DNA from: Ruminococcus sp. AF46-10NS
Lineage (GTDB): Bacteria > Bacillota > Clostridia > Lachnospirales > Lachnospiraceae
Assembly (NCBI RefSeq): GCF_003474435.1
Contig: NZ_QRNF01000018.1
Span: 5,415 to 69,414, forward strand
Length of the DNA stretch: 64,000 bases
Direction of reading: 5' to 3'
The position numbers and the translations under genes are program-made. The notes below the pieces were generated by a model, which did no database searches, had not been told where the DNA came from, and worked only from the letters and a program-made list of their open reading frames with translations. Positions 1 to 8,382 of the stretch are shown piece after piece. Every line of letters starts with the position of its first letter. Position 1 is the stretch's first letter.

Positions 1-192
1 GCCTTCACCGCTTAAGATATAGTAGGTTTCTGTCTCGCCATGATGCTCATGGTATCCCAGAGAACATCCTTTTTCGATGGTAACCTGTGCGTAAAGTCCG
101 CATTTCCCTTTCAGCTCGTCTCCCTCAAGAATGTCTTTGATGATCACATGGCCTTTACCGCCGCACATATTTTCTACTCTTCTGATACCCAT
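1..192 (-). CDS. Cupin-domain protein, C-terminus beyond window edge
   Basis: The first 64 codons of a small cupin protein; the rest lies before position 1. It starts MGIRRVENMCGGKG, and the first cupin metal motif is visible as GYHEHHGETETYYILSGEG, with the usual two histidines and glutamate. AAAGGGG about 8 nt upstream supports the ATG at 192. Cupins of this size in Clostridia are stand-alone metal-binding beta barrels of unknown substrate. It has its own promoter (277-305), so it is separate from dapL upstream. Confidence 0.8.
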   Translation of the reverse strand, partial: MGIRRVENMCGGKGHVIIKDILEGDELKGKCGLYAQVTIEKGCSLGYHEHHGETETYYILSGEG

Positions 193-276
193 GATAAAAT
201 CCCCTTTCGTGATTGCGTAAATTGTGAATTTTTATGAACCCAGACTCTCTGCGGTCTGTGCTTCACTTCCCGTACA

Positions 277-305
277 ATTATAAACGATATGATGAATTTT
301 CGCAA
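277..305 (-). promoter_or_regulatory. Sigma-A promoter of the cupin gene
   Basis: On the minus strand TTGCGA (300-305) and TATAAT (277-282) are separated by exactly 17 nt. The leader of about 75 nt contains a small hairpin (CAGAC/GTCTG). No clear terminator separates it from dapL. Confidence 0.75.
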
Positions 306-321
306 TCCTCATTGTTATAGA

Positions 322-1545
322 TTACAGATTTTTAATTCTCTCAATTGCTTTCAGTGTATTCTCATAGCTTCCGAATGCAGTCAGACGGAAATATCCCTCG
401 CCGTGTGCACCAAAACCTGAACCTGGAGTTCCTACGATGTGTGCTTTCTCAAGAAGATAATCAAAGAACTCCCAGGAGGTCATCTGATCCGGTGTTTTCA
501 GCCAGATATATGGAGCATTTTTTCCACCGGATACGGAAAATCCTGCTGTAGAAAGTCCCTCGAGGATAGTCTTTGCATTACGCATGTAATAAGCGATCTG
601 CTCCTTCAGCTGTGCTTTTCCCTCCGGAGAATAAACAGCCTCACCTGCTCTCTGTACAATGTACGGAGCACCGTTAAACTTGGTTCCGTGGCGTCTTGCC
701 CAGAGACTGTGAAGCTCTGCGCCATCACGCACCAGTTCCTTCGGAACAACAGTAAATCCAAGACGAACACCTGTAAAGCCTGCATTTTTGGAAAAGCTTC
801 GAAGCTCGATGGCACAGGTTCTTGCACCCTCGCACTCATAAATGCTGTGCGGAACATCCTCCTCAGAAATATATGCCTCATATGCTGCATCATAGATGAT
901 CACGCAGCCGTTTTTGTTGGCGTAGTTGACCCACTCCTGAAGAGCAGCCTTTGTGATCGCACCGCCGGTCGGATTATTCGGGAAGCAGAGATAAATCAGA
1001 TCCGGCACCTCATCTGTCGGGATCTCCGGAAGGAAACCATTCTCCTCTTTGCAAGGCATGTAGATCACGCCGTCAAAGTTCTCTCTCTCCTTGTTATAAA
1101 GACCAGTACGTCCGGCCATAACGTTGGTATCTACATATACAGGATAAACCGGGTCGCAGACTGCAACCTTGTTATCCAGTCCGAAGATCTCCTGAATATT
1201 TCCGGAATCGCTCTTTGCTCCATCGGAAACAAAGATCTCATCTGCGCTGATATCACATCCTCTGGACTGATAATCATTTTTTACAATGGCACTTCTTAAG
1301 AACTCATATCCGAGATCCGGAGCATATCCGTGGAAGGTCTCTGCGTGTGCCATCTCGTCTACGGATTTATGAAGGGCATCGATGATCGCCGGTGCAAGTG
1401 GCTGTGTCACATCACCGATTCCAAGACTGATCACCGAATCCTTAAATTCCGGATTGGCCTCCTTATATGCGCTTACCTTCTTTGCAATATTGGAAAACAG
1501 ATAGCTTCCCGGAAGTTTTAAATAATTCTGATTTACTGTAACCAT
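322..1545 (-). CDS. dapL: LL-diaminopimelate aminotransferase
   Basis: Converts tetrahydrodipicolinate directly to LL-diaminopimelate using glutamate, a one-step route to lysine and peptidoglycan precursors. It is 407 residues, normal for DapL, with class I/II aminotransferase fold. Visible motifs are the N-terminal LGIGDVTQPLAP, the substrate-loop region FPNNPTGGAI, and the PLP lysine in SFSKNAGFTGVRLGF. It begins 6 nt after the gatB stop, with GGAGA about 9 nt before ATG, so it is read from the aspS-gatCAB operon. Asd, which supplies the same pathway, is at 43 kb. Confidence 0.95.
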   Translation of the reverse strand: MVTVNQNYLKLPGSYLFSNIAKKVSAYKEANPEFKDSVISLGIGDVTQPLAPAIIDALHKSVDEMAHAETFHGYAPDLGYEFLRSAIVKNDYQSRGCDISADEIFVSDGAKSDSGNIQEIFGLDNKVAVCDPVYPVYVDTNVMAGRTGLYNKERENFDGVIYMPCKEENGFLPEIPTDEVPDLIYLCFPNNPTGGAITKAALQEWVNYANKNGCVIIYDAAYEAYISEEDVPHSIYECEGARTCAIELRSFSKNAGFTGVRLGFTVVPKELVRDGAELHSLWARRHGTKFNGAPYIVQRAGEAVYSPEGKAQLKEQIAYYMRNAKTILEGLSTAGFSVSGGKNAPYIWLKTPDQMTSWEFFDYLLEKAHIVGTPGSGFGAHGEGYFRLTAFGSYENTLKAIERIKNL

Positions 1546-1551
1546 AGTATT

Positions 1552-2991
1552 TTATCTCCTTCTCTCAATTTCCTCTGCCAGTGCTTTTCTGACGCTGTCA
1601 GGATTTGCCTTGCCTTTCAGTTCTCTCATCAGCTGTCCTACGAAAAATCCCATAACCTTATCCTTACCGCCCAGAAGCTCTGCCAGCGGTCCGGGGTTTG
1701 CATCTACGATCTTTTTCACAGTTTCAGTGAGAAGGCCTGTGTCTTCTACGATCTTAAGACCATTCTCTTCTATATATACAACCGGATCAATATCCTCGTC
1801 AAACACTTTTTCAAATACTTTCTTTGCATTCTGTGCACTGACCTCTTTTTTCTCTACCATGGAAAGAAGGTCTGCCAGATGCTTCGGTGTAAAGTTTACT
1901 TTCTCAGGATCAAGGCCCTTGTCCTTTGTCAGGCGGAGAACCTCCACCATAAACCAGTTTGCCACCTTTTTCGGGTTTCCGAGAAGAACCGCTGTCTCCT
2001 CAAAAAGCCCTGCCAGATGTCTGGATTCGGTAAGGATTCCTGCATCATAGGCCGGAAGCTCATACTCCTTCTGATAACGTTCCATCTTGGCTTCACGAAG
2101 CTCCGGAATGGAAGTACGCAGCTCTTCGATCCATGCATCGGAAATGTGGATCGGCGGAAGATCCGGGTCCGGGAAATAACGGTAATCTTTGGCATCCTCC
2201 TTGGAACGCATCGCATGGGAAGACTCTTTGTTATCGTCCCATCTTCTTGTCTCCTGGACAACGGATCTGCCTTCTTCCAGAAGCTCGATCTGACGTTCTC
2301 TCTCACCCTCGATTGCTCTCGCAATGGCCTTGAAGGAGTTCAGGTTCTTCATCTCTGTTCTTGTTCCGAAGGTCTCGCTTCCCACCTCACGGACAGAAAG
2401 GTTGACATCAGCACGCATGGAGCCCTCCTGGAGCTTGCAGTCAGAAACTCCCAGATATTGCATGGTGCAGCGGAGCTTTTCCAGATATGCGATAACCTCC
2501 TCAGAGCTTCTCATATCCGGCTCGGATACGATCTCGATCAGCGGTACTCCGCTTCGGTTATAGTCAACAAGAGAGCAGTCTTCCCACTCATCATGGATCA
2601 GCTTACCGGCATCCTCCTCCATATGCATCTCATGGATACGTACAGTCTTTTTGCCTGCGGAAGTCTCAATCTCAACAGCTCCGTCGTAGCAGATCGGCAG
2701 ATACAGCTGGGAAATCTGGTAGTTCTGAGGGTTATCCGGGTAAAAATAGTTCTTACGGTCAAACTTGCAGTACTGATGGATATGACAGTTTGCCGCAAGT
2801 CCTGCCTTGATAGCAAACTCTACCACTTTTTTGTTGAGGACCGGAAGAGATCCCGGCATACCGGTGCAGACCGGGCAGGTATGTGTATTTGGTGCGCCTC
2901 CGAATTCTGTGGAGCATCCGCAGAAGATCTTTGTTTTTGTGGCAAGCTCCACATGCACCTCAAGTCCTATGACTGTCTCATACTGTTTCAT
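1552..2991 (-). CDS. gatB: Asp-tRNA(Asn)/Glu-tRNA(Gln) amidotransferase subunit B
   Basis: The tRNA-binding and kinase subunit of GatCAB. It activates the side chain of misacylated Asp-tRNA(Asn) or Glu-tRNA(Gln) with ATP, and ammonia from GatA then makes the amide. It has 479 residues, full length, with the N-terminal signature ETVIGLEVHVELAT, zinc-type cysteines near residues 24-41, and a C-terminal YqeY-like helical tail. Its ATG overlaps the stop of the corrected gatA frame as ATGA, which points to translational coupling. Confidence 0.96.
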   Translation of the reverse strand: MKQYETVIGLEVHVELATKTKIFCGCSTEFGGAPNTHTCPVCTGMPGSLPVLNKKVVEFAIKAGLAANCHIHQYCKFDRKNYFYPDNPQNYQISQLYLPICYDGAVEIETSAGKKTVRIHEMHMEEDAGKLIHDEWEDCSLVDYNRSGVPLIEIVSEPDMRSSEEVIAYLEKLRCTMQYLGVSDCKLQEGSMRADVNLSVREVGSETFGTRTEMKNLNSFKAIARAIEGERERQIELLEEGRSVVQETRRWDDNKESSHAMRSKEDAKDYRYFPDPDLPPIHISDAWIEELRTSIPELREAKMERYQKEYELPAYDAGILTESRHLAGLFEETAVLLGNPKKVANWFMVEVLRLTKDKGLDPEKVNFTPKHLADLLSMVEKKEVSAQNAKKVFEKVFDEDIDPVVYIEENGLKIVEDTGLLTETVKKIVDANPGPLAELLGGKDKVMGFFVGQLMRELKGKANPDSVRKALAEEIERRR

Positions 2992-4459
2992 GCCTTTTCT
3001 CCCCCTTCCATCGCTGTTCCGAAATCACCACGTTTTTTCTCATAGGCATGTGCTGCGCGGAACAGGTTGTTTTCTTTGAAGCAGTCACCGATCATCTGGA
3101 TTCGATCGGAAGTCCTGCTGCGTCTTTTCCGCATGGAACTGTGATTCCGGGAAGTCCGCACAGGTTTACTGCTACCGTATAAATATCGCCAAGATACATG
3201 GCAAGAGGGTCTTTCAGGCTCTCTCCCAGCTTTGGTGCCGTAAAAGGTGATGCCGGTGCAAGAAGAACGTCATATTTTGAAAAGGCCTGGTCAAATTCCT
3301 TCTTGATAAGAGCTTTTGTGCGAAGTGCTTTCAGATAGTAAGCATCGTAATAACCAGAGCTTAATACAAAGGATCCAAGCATGATACGACGCTTTACTTC
3401 CTCGCCAAAGCCTTCTGTTCTTGTCTTCTTGTACATATCATGAAGTCCCTCGTACTCTTTTGCACGGAAGCCGTACTTCACTCCGTCAAAGCGTTCCAGA
3501 TTGGAGCTGGCCTCTGCGCTGGCAATGATATAGTAAGCAGGGATCATATATTCTGTTGTCTTCATGGAGAAGAATTCTACTACTGCGCCCATCTCGGTAA
3601 GGCTCTTCAGCGTATTCATAAAGGCCTCTTTTACCTCCGGGTTCAGTCCCTCTGAGAGATATTCCTTCGGCACGCCGAATTTCATTCCCACGATCTTATC
3701 TGTCATGGAAGCGGAGAAATCAAGATCCTCTCTCTTCATGGATGTGCTGTCCTTGGCATCGTGTCCGGCAATGATCTCAAGAAGCGCCGCACAGTCCGCA
3801 ACATCCTTTCCAACCGGTCCGATCTGGTCCAGAGAGGAGGCATAGGCAACCAGTCCGTAACGGGATACCGTTCCGTAGGTCGGTTTGATTCCGGTAACAC
3901 CGCAATAGGAGCTTGGCTGACGGATGGAACCGCCGGTATCAGAACCCAGTGCCAGATAAGTCTCTCCTGCTGCCACTGCCGCGCAGGAGCCGCCGGAGGA
4001 GCCTCCCGGAACATGCTCCAGATCCCACGGGTTTCTGGTAACGCCGTAAGCGGATGTTTCTGTTGTACTTCCCATGGCAAACTCATCCATATTTGTCTTT
4101 CCGATGATCACAAGCCCCGCCTGCTCCAGACGATCAATAACCTCGGCATTGTACTGCGGCACAAAATTCTCAAGGATCTTTGATGCACAGGTAGTTGTTT
4201 TTCCCTTGATGCAGATATTATCTTTAATTGCAACAGGTACACCTGCAAGAGGTCCGGTATAAGTTCCGTCCTCAATGCCCTTCTGTACCTTTTTTGCTCT
4301 TGCATAGGCTTCTTTTTTGTAAGTATCAAGATAAGCGTGGATCTTGTCCTCTTTTGCTTCGATCTGATCAAAAACGTATTTCACACCGTCCAGGACGCTT
4401 ATCTGATGCTGTTTTATCTTTTCCGCAAGCTGTAATGCGGTTAATTTTCCCAAATCCAT
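2988..4459 (-). CDS. gatA: Asp-tRNA(Asn)/Glu-tRNA(Gln) amidotransferase subunit A, frameshifted
   Basis: Amidase subunit that releases ammonia from glutamine for GatB. The amidase-signature Ser-cisSer-Lys region is intact: GGSSGGSCAAVAAG, downstream serines in GSDTGGSIRQP, and the upstream lysine in VAIKDNIC. As read, the frame stops after GLPIESR (455 residues). Restoring one G near 3103 (ATCGAATCC to ATCGGAATCC) continues as GIQMIGDCFKENNLF and ends at 2988, giving about 490 residues and an ATGA overlap with gatB. Both the length and the overlap favour the repaired frame, so a sequence error is likely. Confidence 0.92.
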
Positions 4460-4474
4460 GTCCTGTCTCCTGTC

Positions 4475-4768
4475 TTATCCAATTGTTTTCGGAACCTGAT
4501 ACTGGTTTTCTTTCTGCTTCGGTGCATTGGCAAGCATTGCCTCATGGTTGTCTCCGTTTGTCACAACATCTTCACGGAATACGTTTTCGTCCTCAAAAAT
4601 ATGGGACATAGGCTCTACGGAAGAGGTGTCAAGCTCATCCAGCTTGTCTACATAGTCCAGCATCTTCTGCATATCCTCTTTTGCTTTTTCCTTCTCATCC
4701 TCTGTCAGGGAAAGCTTCGCAAGGATGCAGACATTTTCCATTGTTTCATCATCGATTATCTTTGCCAT
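4475..4768 (-). CDS. gatC: Asp-tRNA(Asn)/Glu-tRNA(Gln) amidotransferase subunit C
   Basis: Small subunit (97 residues) that wraps around GatA and GatB and stabilises the complex. Two N-terminal helices are followed by the typical linker LDTSSVEPMSHIFEDENVFREDVV. It lies 14 nt downstream of aspS and 15 nt upstream of gatA, in the middle of the operon. Confidence 0.95.
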   Translation of the reverse strand: MAKIIDDETMENVCILAKLSLTEDEKEKAKEDMQKMLDYVDKLDELDTSSVEPMSHIFEDENVFREDVVTNGDNHEAMLANAPKQKENQYQVPKTIG

Positions 4769-4782
4769 CTTTTTTCTCCTTA

Positions 4783-6114
4783 TTACGGCTCAAGTCTGTT
4801 CATATCACGTGGGAACAGACAGGTCTCACGAACGTTTTCTTCTCCAAGGATCTGCATGGTAAGACGTTCCAGTCCGATTCCAAGTCCTCCGTGAGGTGGC
4901 ATTCCATGCTTGAAGGTATCCAGGTACTGCTCCATGCCCTCTTCATCCATACCACGGGCTGCGATCTTATCCTTCAGCATCTGATAATCATGGATACGCT
5001 GTCCGCCTGTTGTCACCTCAAGTCCTTTGAACAGAAGGTCAAAACTTAATGTAAATTTCTCATCTGCCGGATCATCCATTGCGTAGAACGGACGCTTCTT
5101 GGACGGATAATGTGTGACAAAAACAAAATCAGCATCATATTCTTCTTTGAAATATCTTCCGATCAGCGCCTCTTCCTCCGGCTCCAGATCATATGGGTTG
5201 CGGATCTTACGTTTATATTTTTCAGCTACCAGCTCTTTGGCCTTGTCAAAACGTACTGCCGGGATCTTGTCCACCTTCGGAAGCTCCACCTTCAAAATGG
5301 AAAGCTCATGGGCATAGTCTTTCTTAAGAAGCTCTACTGCGTACTGGAGAAATCCTGTTTCCATTTCCATGATATCCTCAAATCCGTTGATATAGCCCAT
5401 CTCAAAATCAAGGCTTGTATATTCGTTCAGATGACGTTTTGTGTTATGCTTCTCTGCGCGGAATACAGGTCCGGTCTCAAATACACGGTCAAAAACGCCT
5501 ACCATCATCTGTTTATAAAACTGCGGGCTCTGTGCCAGAACAGCCGGTTTATGAAAATAGCTCAGCTTGAACAGGTTTGCACCGCCCTCTGCACCTCTGG
5601 CTCCGATCTTCGGTGTGTGGATCTCGGTAAATCCCTTTTCATAGAGATAATCACGAAATGCCCGCACCAGAGCTTCCTGGATCTTGAATTTTGCACGCTC
5701 CTGCACATTACGCAGGGCGATAGGACGATAATTCAGCTTTGCCTCCAGGGAAGTATTCAGTTTCCATTTGTCAATGGCCAGCGGAAGAGGCTCTGCAGGT
5801 GAGGAAAGGATCTCCACATGGCTGATGCGGAGTTCTCTTCCGTGAGGTGCTCTTTCTTCCTCATGAAGAGTTCCTGTGAGACGCACACACATTGCCTCCT
5901 TCAGATCATGAATGGAAACATTTGTCTTGTCGTTTTCATATACGGTCTGAAAAAGCCCTTCTTTTTTTCGAAGTATCACAAATGCCACATCACCCATATT
6001 ACGGATGCTGTGTATTGCACCTTCCACTGTCGCTTCCTGGTCTTTCATGCTCTCGGAAAGAAGCACATCCCAGGCACATTCTCTAGTCTTACAGATTCCA
6101 TCCATAAATTCCAT
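4783..6114 (-). CDS. aspS: Archaeal-type aspartyl-tRNA synthetase, probably non-discriminating
   Basis: Charges tRNA(Asp), and probably tRNA(Asn), with aspartate. It has about 443 residues, lacks the bacterial GAD insertion, and has an N-terminal OB fold then class II motifs, for example FETGPVFRAEKHNTKRHLNE and GGLGIGLERLTM. The in-frame TTG at 6129 is less likely as start; GGAGG lies 8 nt before the ATG at 6114. In the OB fold, EGAIHSIRNMG places His35 where discriminating archaeal enzymes have Trp26. Established work on archaeal-type AspRS links this change to relaxed tRNA choice. Being upstream of gatCAB fits the two-step route to Asn-tRNA(Asn). Confidence 0.93.
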   Translation of the reverse strand: MEFMDGICKTRECAWDVLLSESMKDQEATVEGAIHSIRNMGDVAFVILRKKEGLFQTVYENDKTNVSIHDLKEAMCVRLTGTLHEEERAPHGRELRISHVEILSSPAEPLPLAIDKWKLNTSLEAKLNYRPIALRNVQERAKFKIQEALVRAFRDYLYEKGFTEIHTPKIGARGAEGGANLFKLSYFHKPAVLAQSPQFYKQMMVGVFDRVFETGPVFRAEKHNTKRHLNEYTSLDFEMGYINGFEDIMEMETGFLQYAVELLKKDYAHELSILKVELPKVDKIPAVRFDKAKELVAEKYKRKIRNPYDLEPEEEALIGRYFKEEYDADFVFVTHYPSKKRPFYAMDDPADEKFTLSFDLLFKGLEVTTGGQRIHDYQMLKDKIAARGMDEEGMEQYLDTFKHGMPPHGGLGIGLERLTMQILGEENVRETCLFPRDMNRLEP

Positions 6115-6252
6115 TCCCTCATCCTCCAATTCAAAGTAGTTTCACCGAATCAGGAAATCCCCTGAGGAATTTTCCCCGATCCGGTGTGATATCAGGCATT
6201 CAGAGCAGATCATTTCTGTCCGCTCTGTTGTTTTTTTGTTTTTTACACAGAA

Positions 6253-6795
6253 TCATACAAAAGCATCAGAACCATCTGCTGTCTCAACCATATTAGTCCC
6301 GGAATCCATACTGCATTTCTGAATATAGCGGTATGCGTCTTCCTCACTCAGATGATTTCTTTCCATTAAAAGCATCTTTGCATTTGAAATATAATTCTGC
6401 TCTTTCCATGAACGCTGCTTCGGCTTTTTCTTATCTTTTTTCCAGCGCCTTTCTATCTGGGAAAGCATCATGCTCACCGTATTTACCAGATCTCCGGCCT
6501 TCAGAGGCATTCCCACACATAAAACGGAGGTTGGTGCCTCGCTGATCACTCCCTGGGAGGCCATAAGCAGCATTTCAAAATAATCCGGCATATAGTCCAG
6601 AAGATCACGGTAATACATATCCTGAAGGTGATAACCGCAAAGCAGAACACCGCCATCAAGCTCCGAGATACTGGCAAGGGCATTTGCACCCGAATTGCAT
6701 ACCGCCGCTACCGTGAATCCATATCTGTTAAGGACTGTGCGGATCTTTTTTGCATCTTCTATTTTCGGTAATGCAATCACGATACTCGTGTTCAT
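6253..6795 (-). CDS. ANTAR-domain antitermination regulator, NitR-like
   Basis: A 180-residue protein with an N-terminal receiver-like domain, a basic linker (KKDKKKPKQR, about 119-130), and a C-terminal ANTAR domain (about 135-170: AKMLLMERNHLSEEDAYRYI). ANTAR domains bind paired RNA hairpins in leaders and prevent termination. At the usual phospho-acceptor place the sequence is VLLCGYHLQ, with no aspartate, so the receiver is probably degenerate. It lies 38 nt after glnA. This glnA-ANTAR order is known from Clostridium saccharobutylicum, where NitR acts in nitrogen control; the role here is inferred from that. Confidence 0.85.
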   Translation of the reverse strand: MNTSIVIALPKIEDAKKIRTVLNRYGFTVAAVCNSGANALASISELDGGVLLCGYHLQDMYYRDLLDYMPDYFEMLLMASQGVISEAPTSVLCVGMPLKAGDLVNTVSMMLSQIERRWKKDKKKPKQRSWKEQNYISNAKMLLMERNHLSEEDAYRYIQKCSMDSGTNMVETADGSDAFV

Positions 6796-6833
6796 AAGCC
6801 GCCACTCTCTTTCGTCCCATTATGCCTCGTTCA

Positions 6834-8154
6834 TCAGATCCGATACAGATACTCCTCGATCTCCCAATCGGAAATCTCCTGGGAATAACGCAGCCATTCT
6901 TTTCTCTTGGCCTGTGCATACTGTTTGCAGAAAGTCTCCCCAAGGATTTCCTTCATCCAGCTGCTGTCCTCAAACAGCGTGATCGCTTCCCGCAGGTTCT
7001 CCGGTAAATTCTCGATACCCTGTTCCTTCTGATCCGACTCTGAAAGAGAACGATCAGAAGCTTTTGTAGGATAGATCTTCTTCTGGATTCCATCCAGGCC
7101 CGCTGCCAGGCATACTGCAAAAACAAGGTATGGGTTGGATGCAGCATCCGGGCTTCGAAGCTCAATCCTGGTATCAGCACCATTAATTCTCGGGATCCTT
7201 ACAAGTGAATTCTGGTTATTTCTCGTCCAGGTCAGTTCTGTCGGTGCATCAAATCCAGGCACAAGACGTTTGTAGGAATTTACAAGCGGATTTGTGACAA
7301 GAGCCATTTCCCGGCTATGTGCCAGAAGACCTCCGATAAAGAAACATGCTTCTTCACTGAGTTTGGACGGATCATCCGGATCCACGAAAATATTTTTCCA
7401 TTTTTAAACAGCGAAAAATGGATATGCATGGCTGAACCGTTTACTTCCCGTCTTGGCTTCGGCATAAACGTTGCATGAAGCCCATGACGTTTGGCTACAG
7501 TTCTTACTGCCATCTTAAAGGTCATAACTTCGTCTGCCATCTTACGTGCTTCCCCGTAATGAAGGGCAATCTCATGCTGTGCAGGTGCTGTCTCATGATG
7601 AGAGGATTCCACCTCAAATCCCATATCCTCAAGAGTCAGTACCATATCACGTCTTGCATTTTCACCTAAGTCCACCGGACTTACATCCAGGTATCCGGCT
7701 TTTTCGTGAGAAACCGTTGTAGGCATTCCGTTGTCATCAATATGAAACAGGAAAAACTCACATTCCGGATCAACATAGCAGGTATAACCTGCCTTTTCTG
7801 CTGCCTGCGCTGTTTTTTTCAGAATATATCTTGAGCTCATCTCATGCTCAGATCCATCTGCACGGCGCATATCGCAGATCAGTCTTGCAACCTTTCCCTG
7901 CTGAGGACGCATGGGAGAATTGAAAAGGTATCATAGTCCGGATACAGGATCAGATCCGGCTCCTTCTCTCCCACAATGCCCGCAATATGAGAGCCATATA
8001 CAACGCACTGGTTATCCAGGGCTCTTGGAAGCTCTCTTGCTGTGATCGCAATATTTTTCAGAGTTCCAAACATATCTGTAAACTGGAGGCGGATGAACTC
8101 TACGTCTTCCTCCTCTGCCATTGCAAGAATCTCTTCTCTGGTATAATTCCCCAT
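6834..8154 (-). CDS. glnA: Glutamine synthetase type I, frameshifted twice
   Basis: Makes glutamine from glutamate, ammonia and ATP. Three adjacent reading frames join into one 440-residue GSI: MGNYTREEILAMAEEEDVEF at the start, EFFLFHIDDNG and HHETAPAQHEIA (metal/ATP site) in the middle, and NSYKRLVPGFDAPTELTW and RIELRSPDAASNPY (glutamate/adenylation-side region) at the end. The breaks are repaired by one G near 7910 (CCATGCGT to CCATGGCGT) and one A near 7393-7397 (A5 to A6). Corrected length equals the family norm. It has a consensus promoter, a leader hairpin, and ANTAR gene downstream. Confidence 0.93.
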
Positions 8155-8205
8155 AGTATTCTCTCCTTTATTTCCTCATCACACAAAATAATTACCCTCA
8201 AAATC

Positions 8206-8252
8206 AGAAAAAGGGTGCACTTCAGAGAGCTTCCGCTCCTGAAGAACACCCT
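8206..8252 (-). promoter_or_regulatory. Attenuator-like terminator hairpin in the glnA leader
   Basis: Starting about 14 nt after the -10 box, the minus strand folds as outer stem GGGTG/CACCC and inner stem CTTCAG-GAGC/GCTC-CTGAAG with a GGAA loop, followed by TTTTT and about 50 nt to the glnA ATG. Its place between promoter and gene makes it an attenuator candidate. The dual hexaloop (A at 1, G at 4) of known ANTAR targets is not evident. Confidence 0.7.
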
Positions 8253-8266
8253 TGTTCATGGACGTA

Positions 8267-8295
8267 ATTATAGCAATCGGTCAATTCTTTGTCAA
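8267..8295 (-). promoter_or_regulatory. Consensus sigma-A promoter of glnA
   Basis: A perfect TTGACA (8290-8295) and perfect TATAAT (8267-8272) with 17 nt between, on the minus strand. A promoter this strong implies that control is exerted after initiation, consistent with the downstream hairpin. Confidence 0.93.
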
Positions 8296-8300
8296 CCATT

Positions 8301-8368
8301 TTTTAAAAGGGGCAAAAACTCAAAAGCTTTATCGCGGAAACACGAACAGTTTTTTGACCTTTTGCCCC
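8301..8368 (-). terminator. Terminator of the pyrG-gltB-gltD transcript
   Basis: After the gltD stop the minus strand forms GGGGCAAAA..TCAAAA paired with TTTTGA..TTTTTGCCCC around a 26-nt loop, followed by TTTT. It separates the gltD transcript from the glnA promoter. Confidence 0.75.
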
Positions 8369-8382
8369 TGGTATCTGTTATT

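Noticed and set aside
6115..6252. T-box riboswitch upstream of aspS
   Set aside because: The 138-nt gap lacks the T-box sequence and the specifier stem. It contains only two modest hairpins, one of which has its T tract in the opposite orientation.
8155..8295. Canonical ANTAR dual-hexaloop motif in the glnA leader
   Set aside because: The inner hairpin closes on a GGAA tetraloop; two successive six-base loops with A at 1 and G at 4 were not found.
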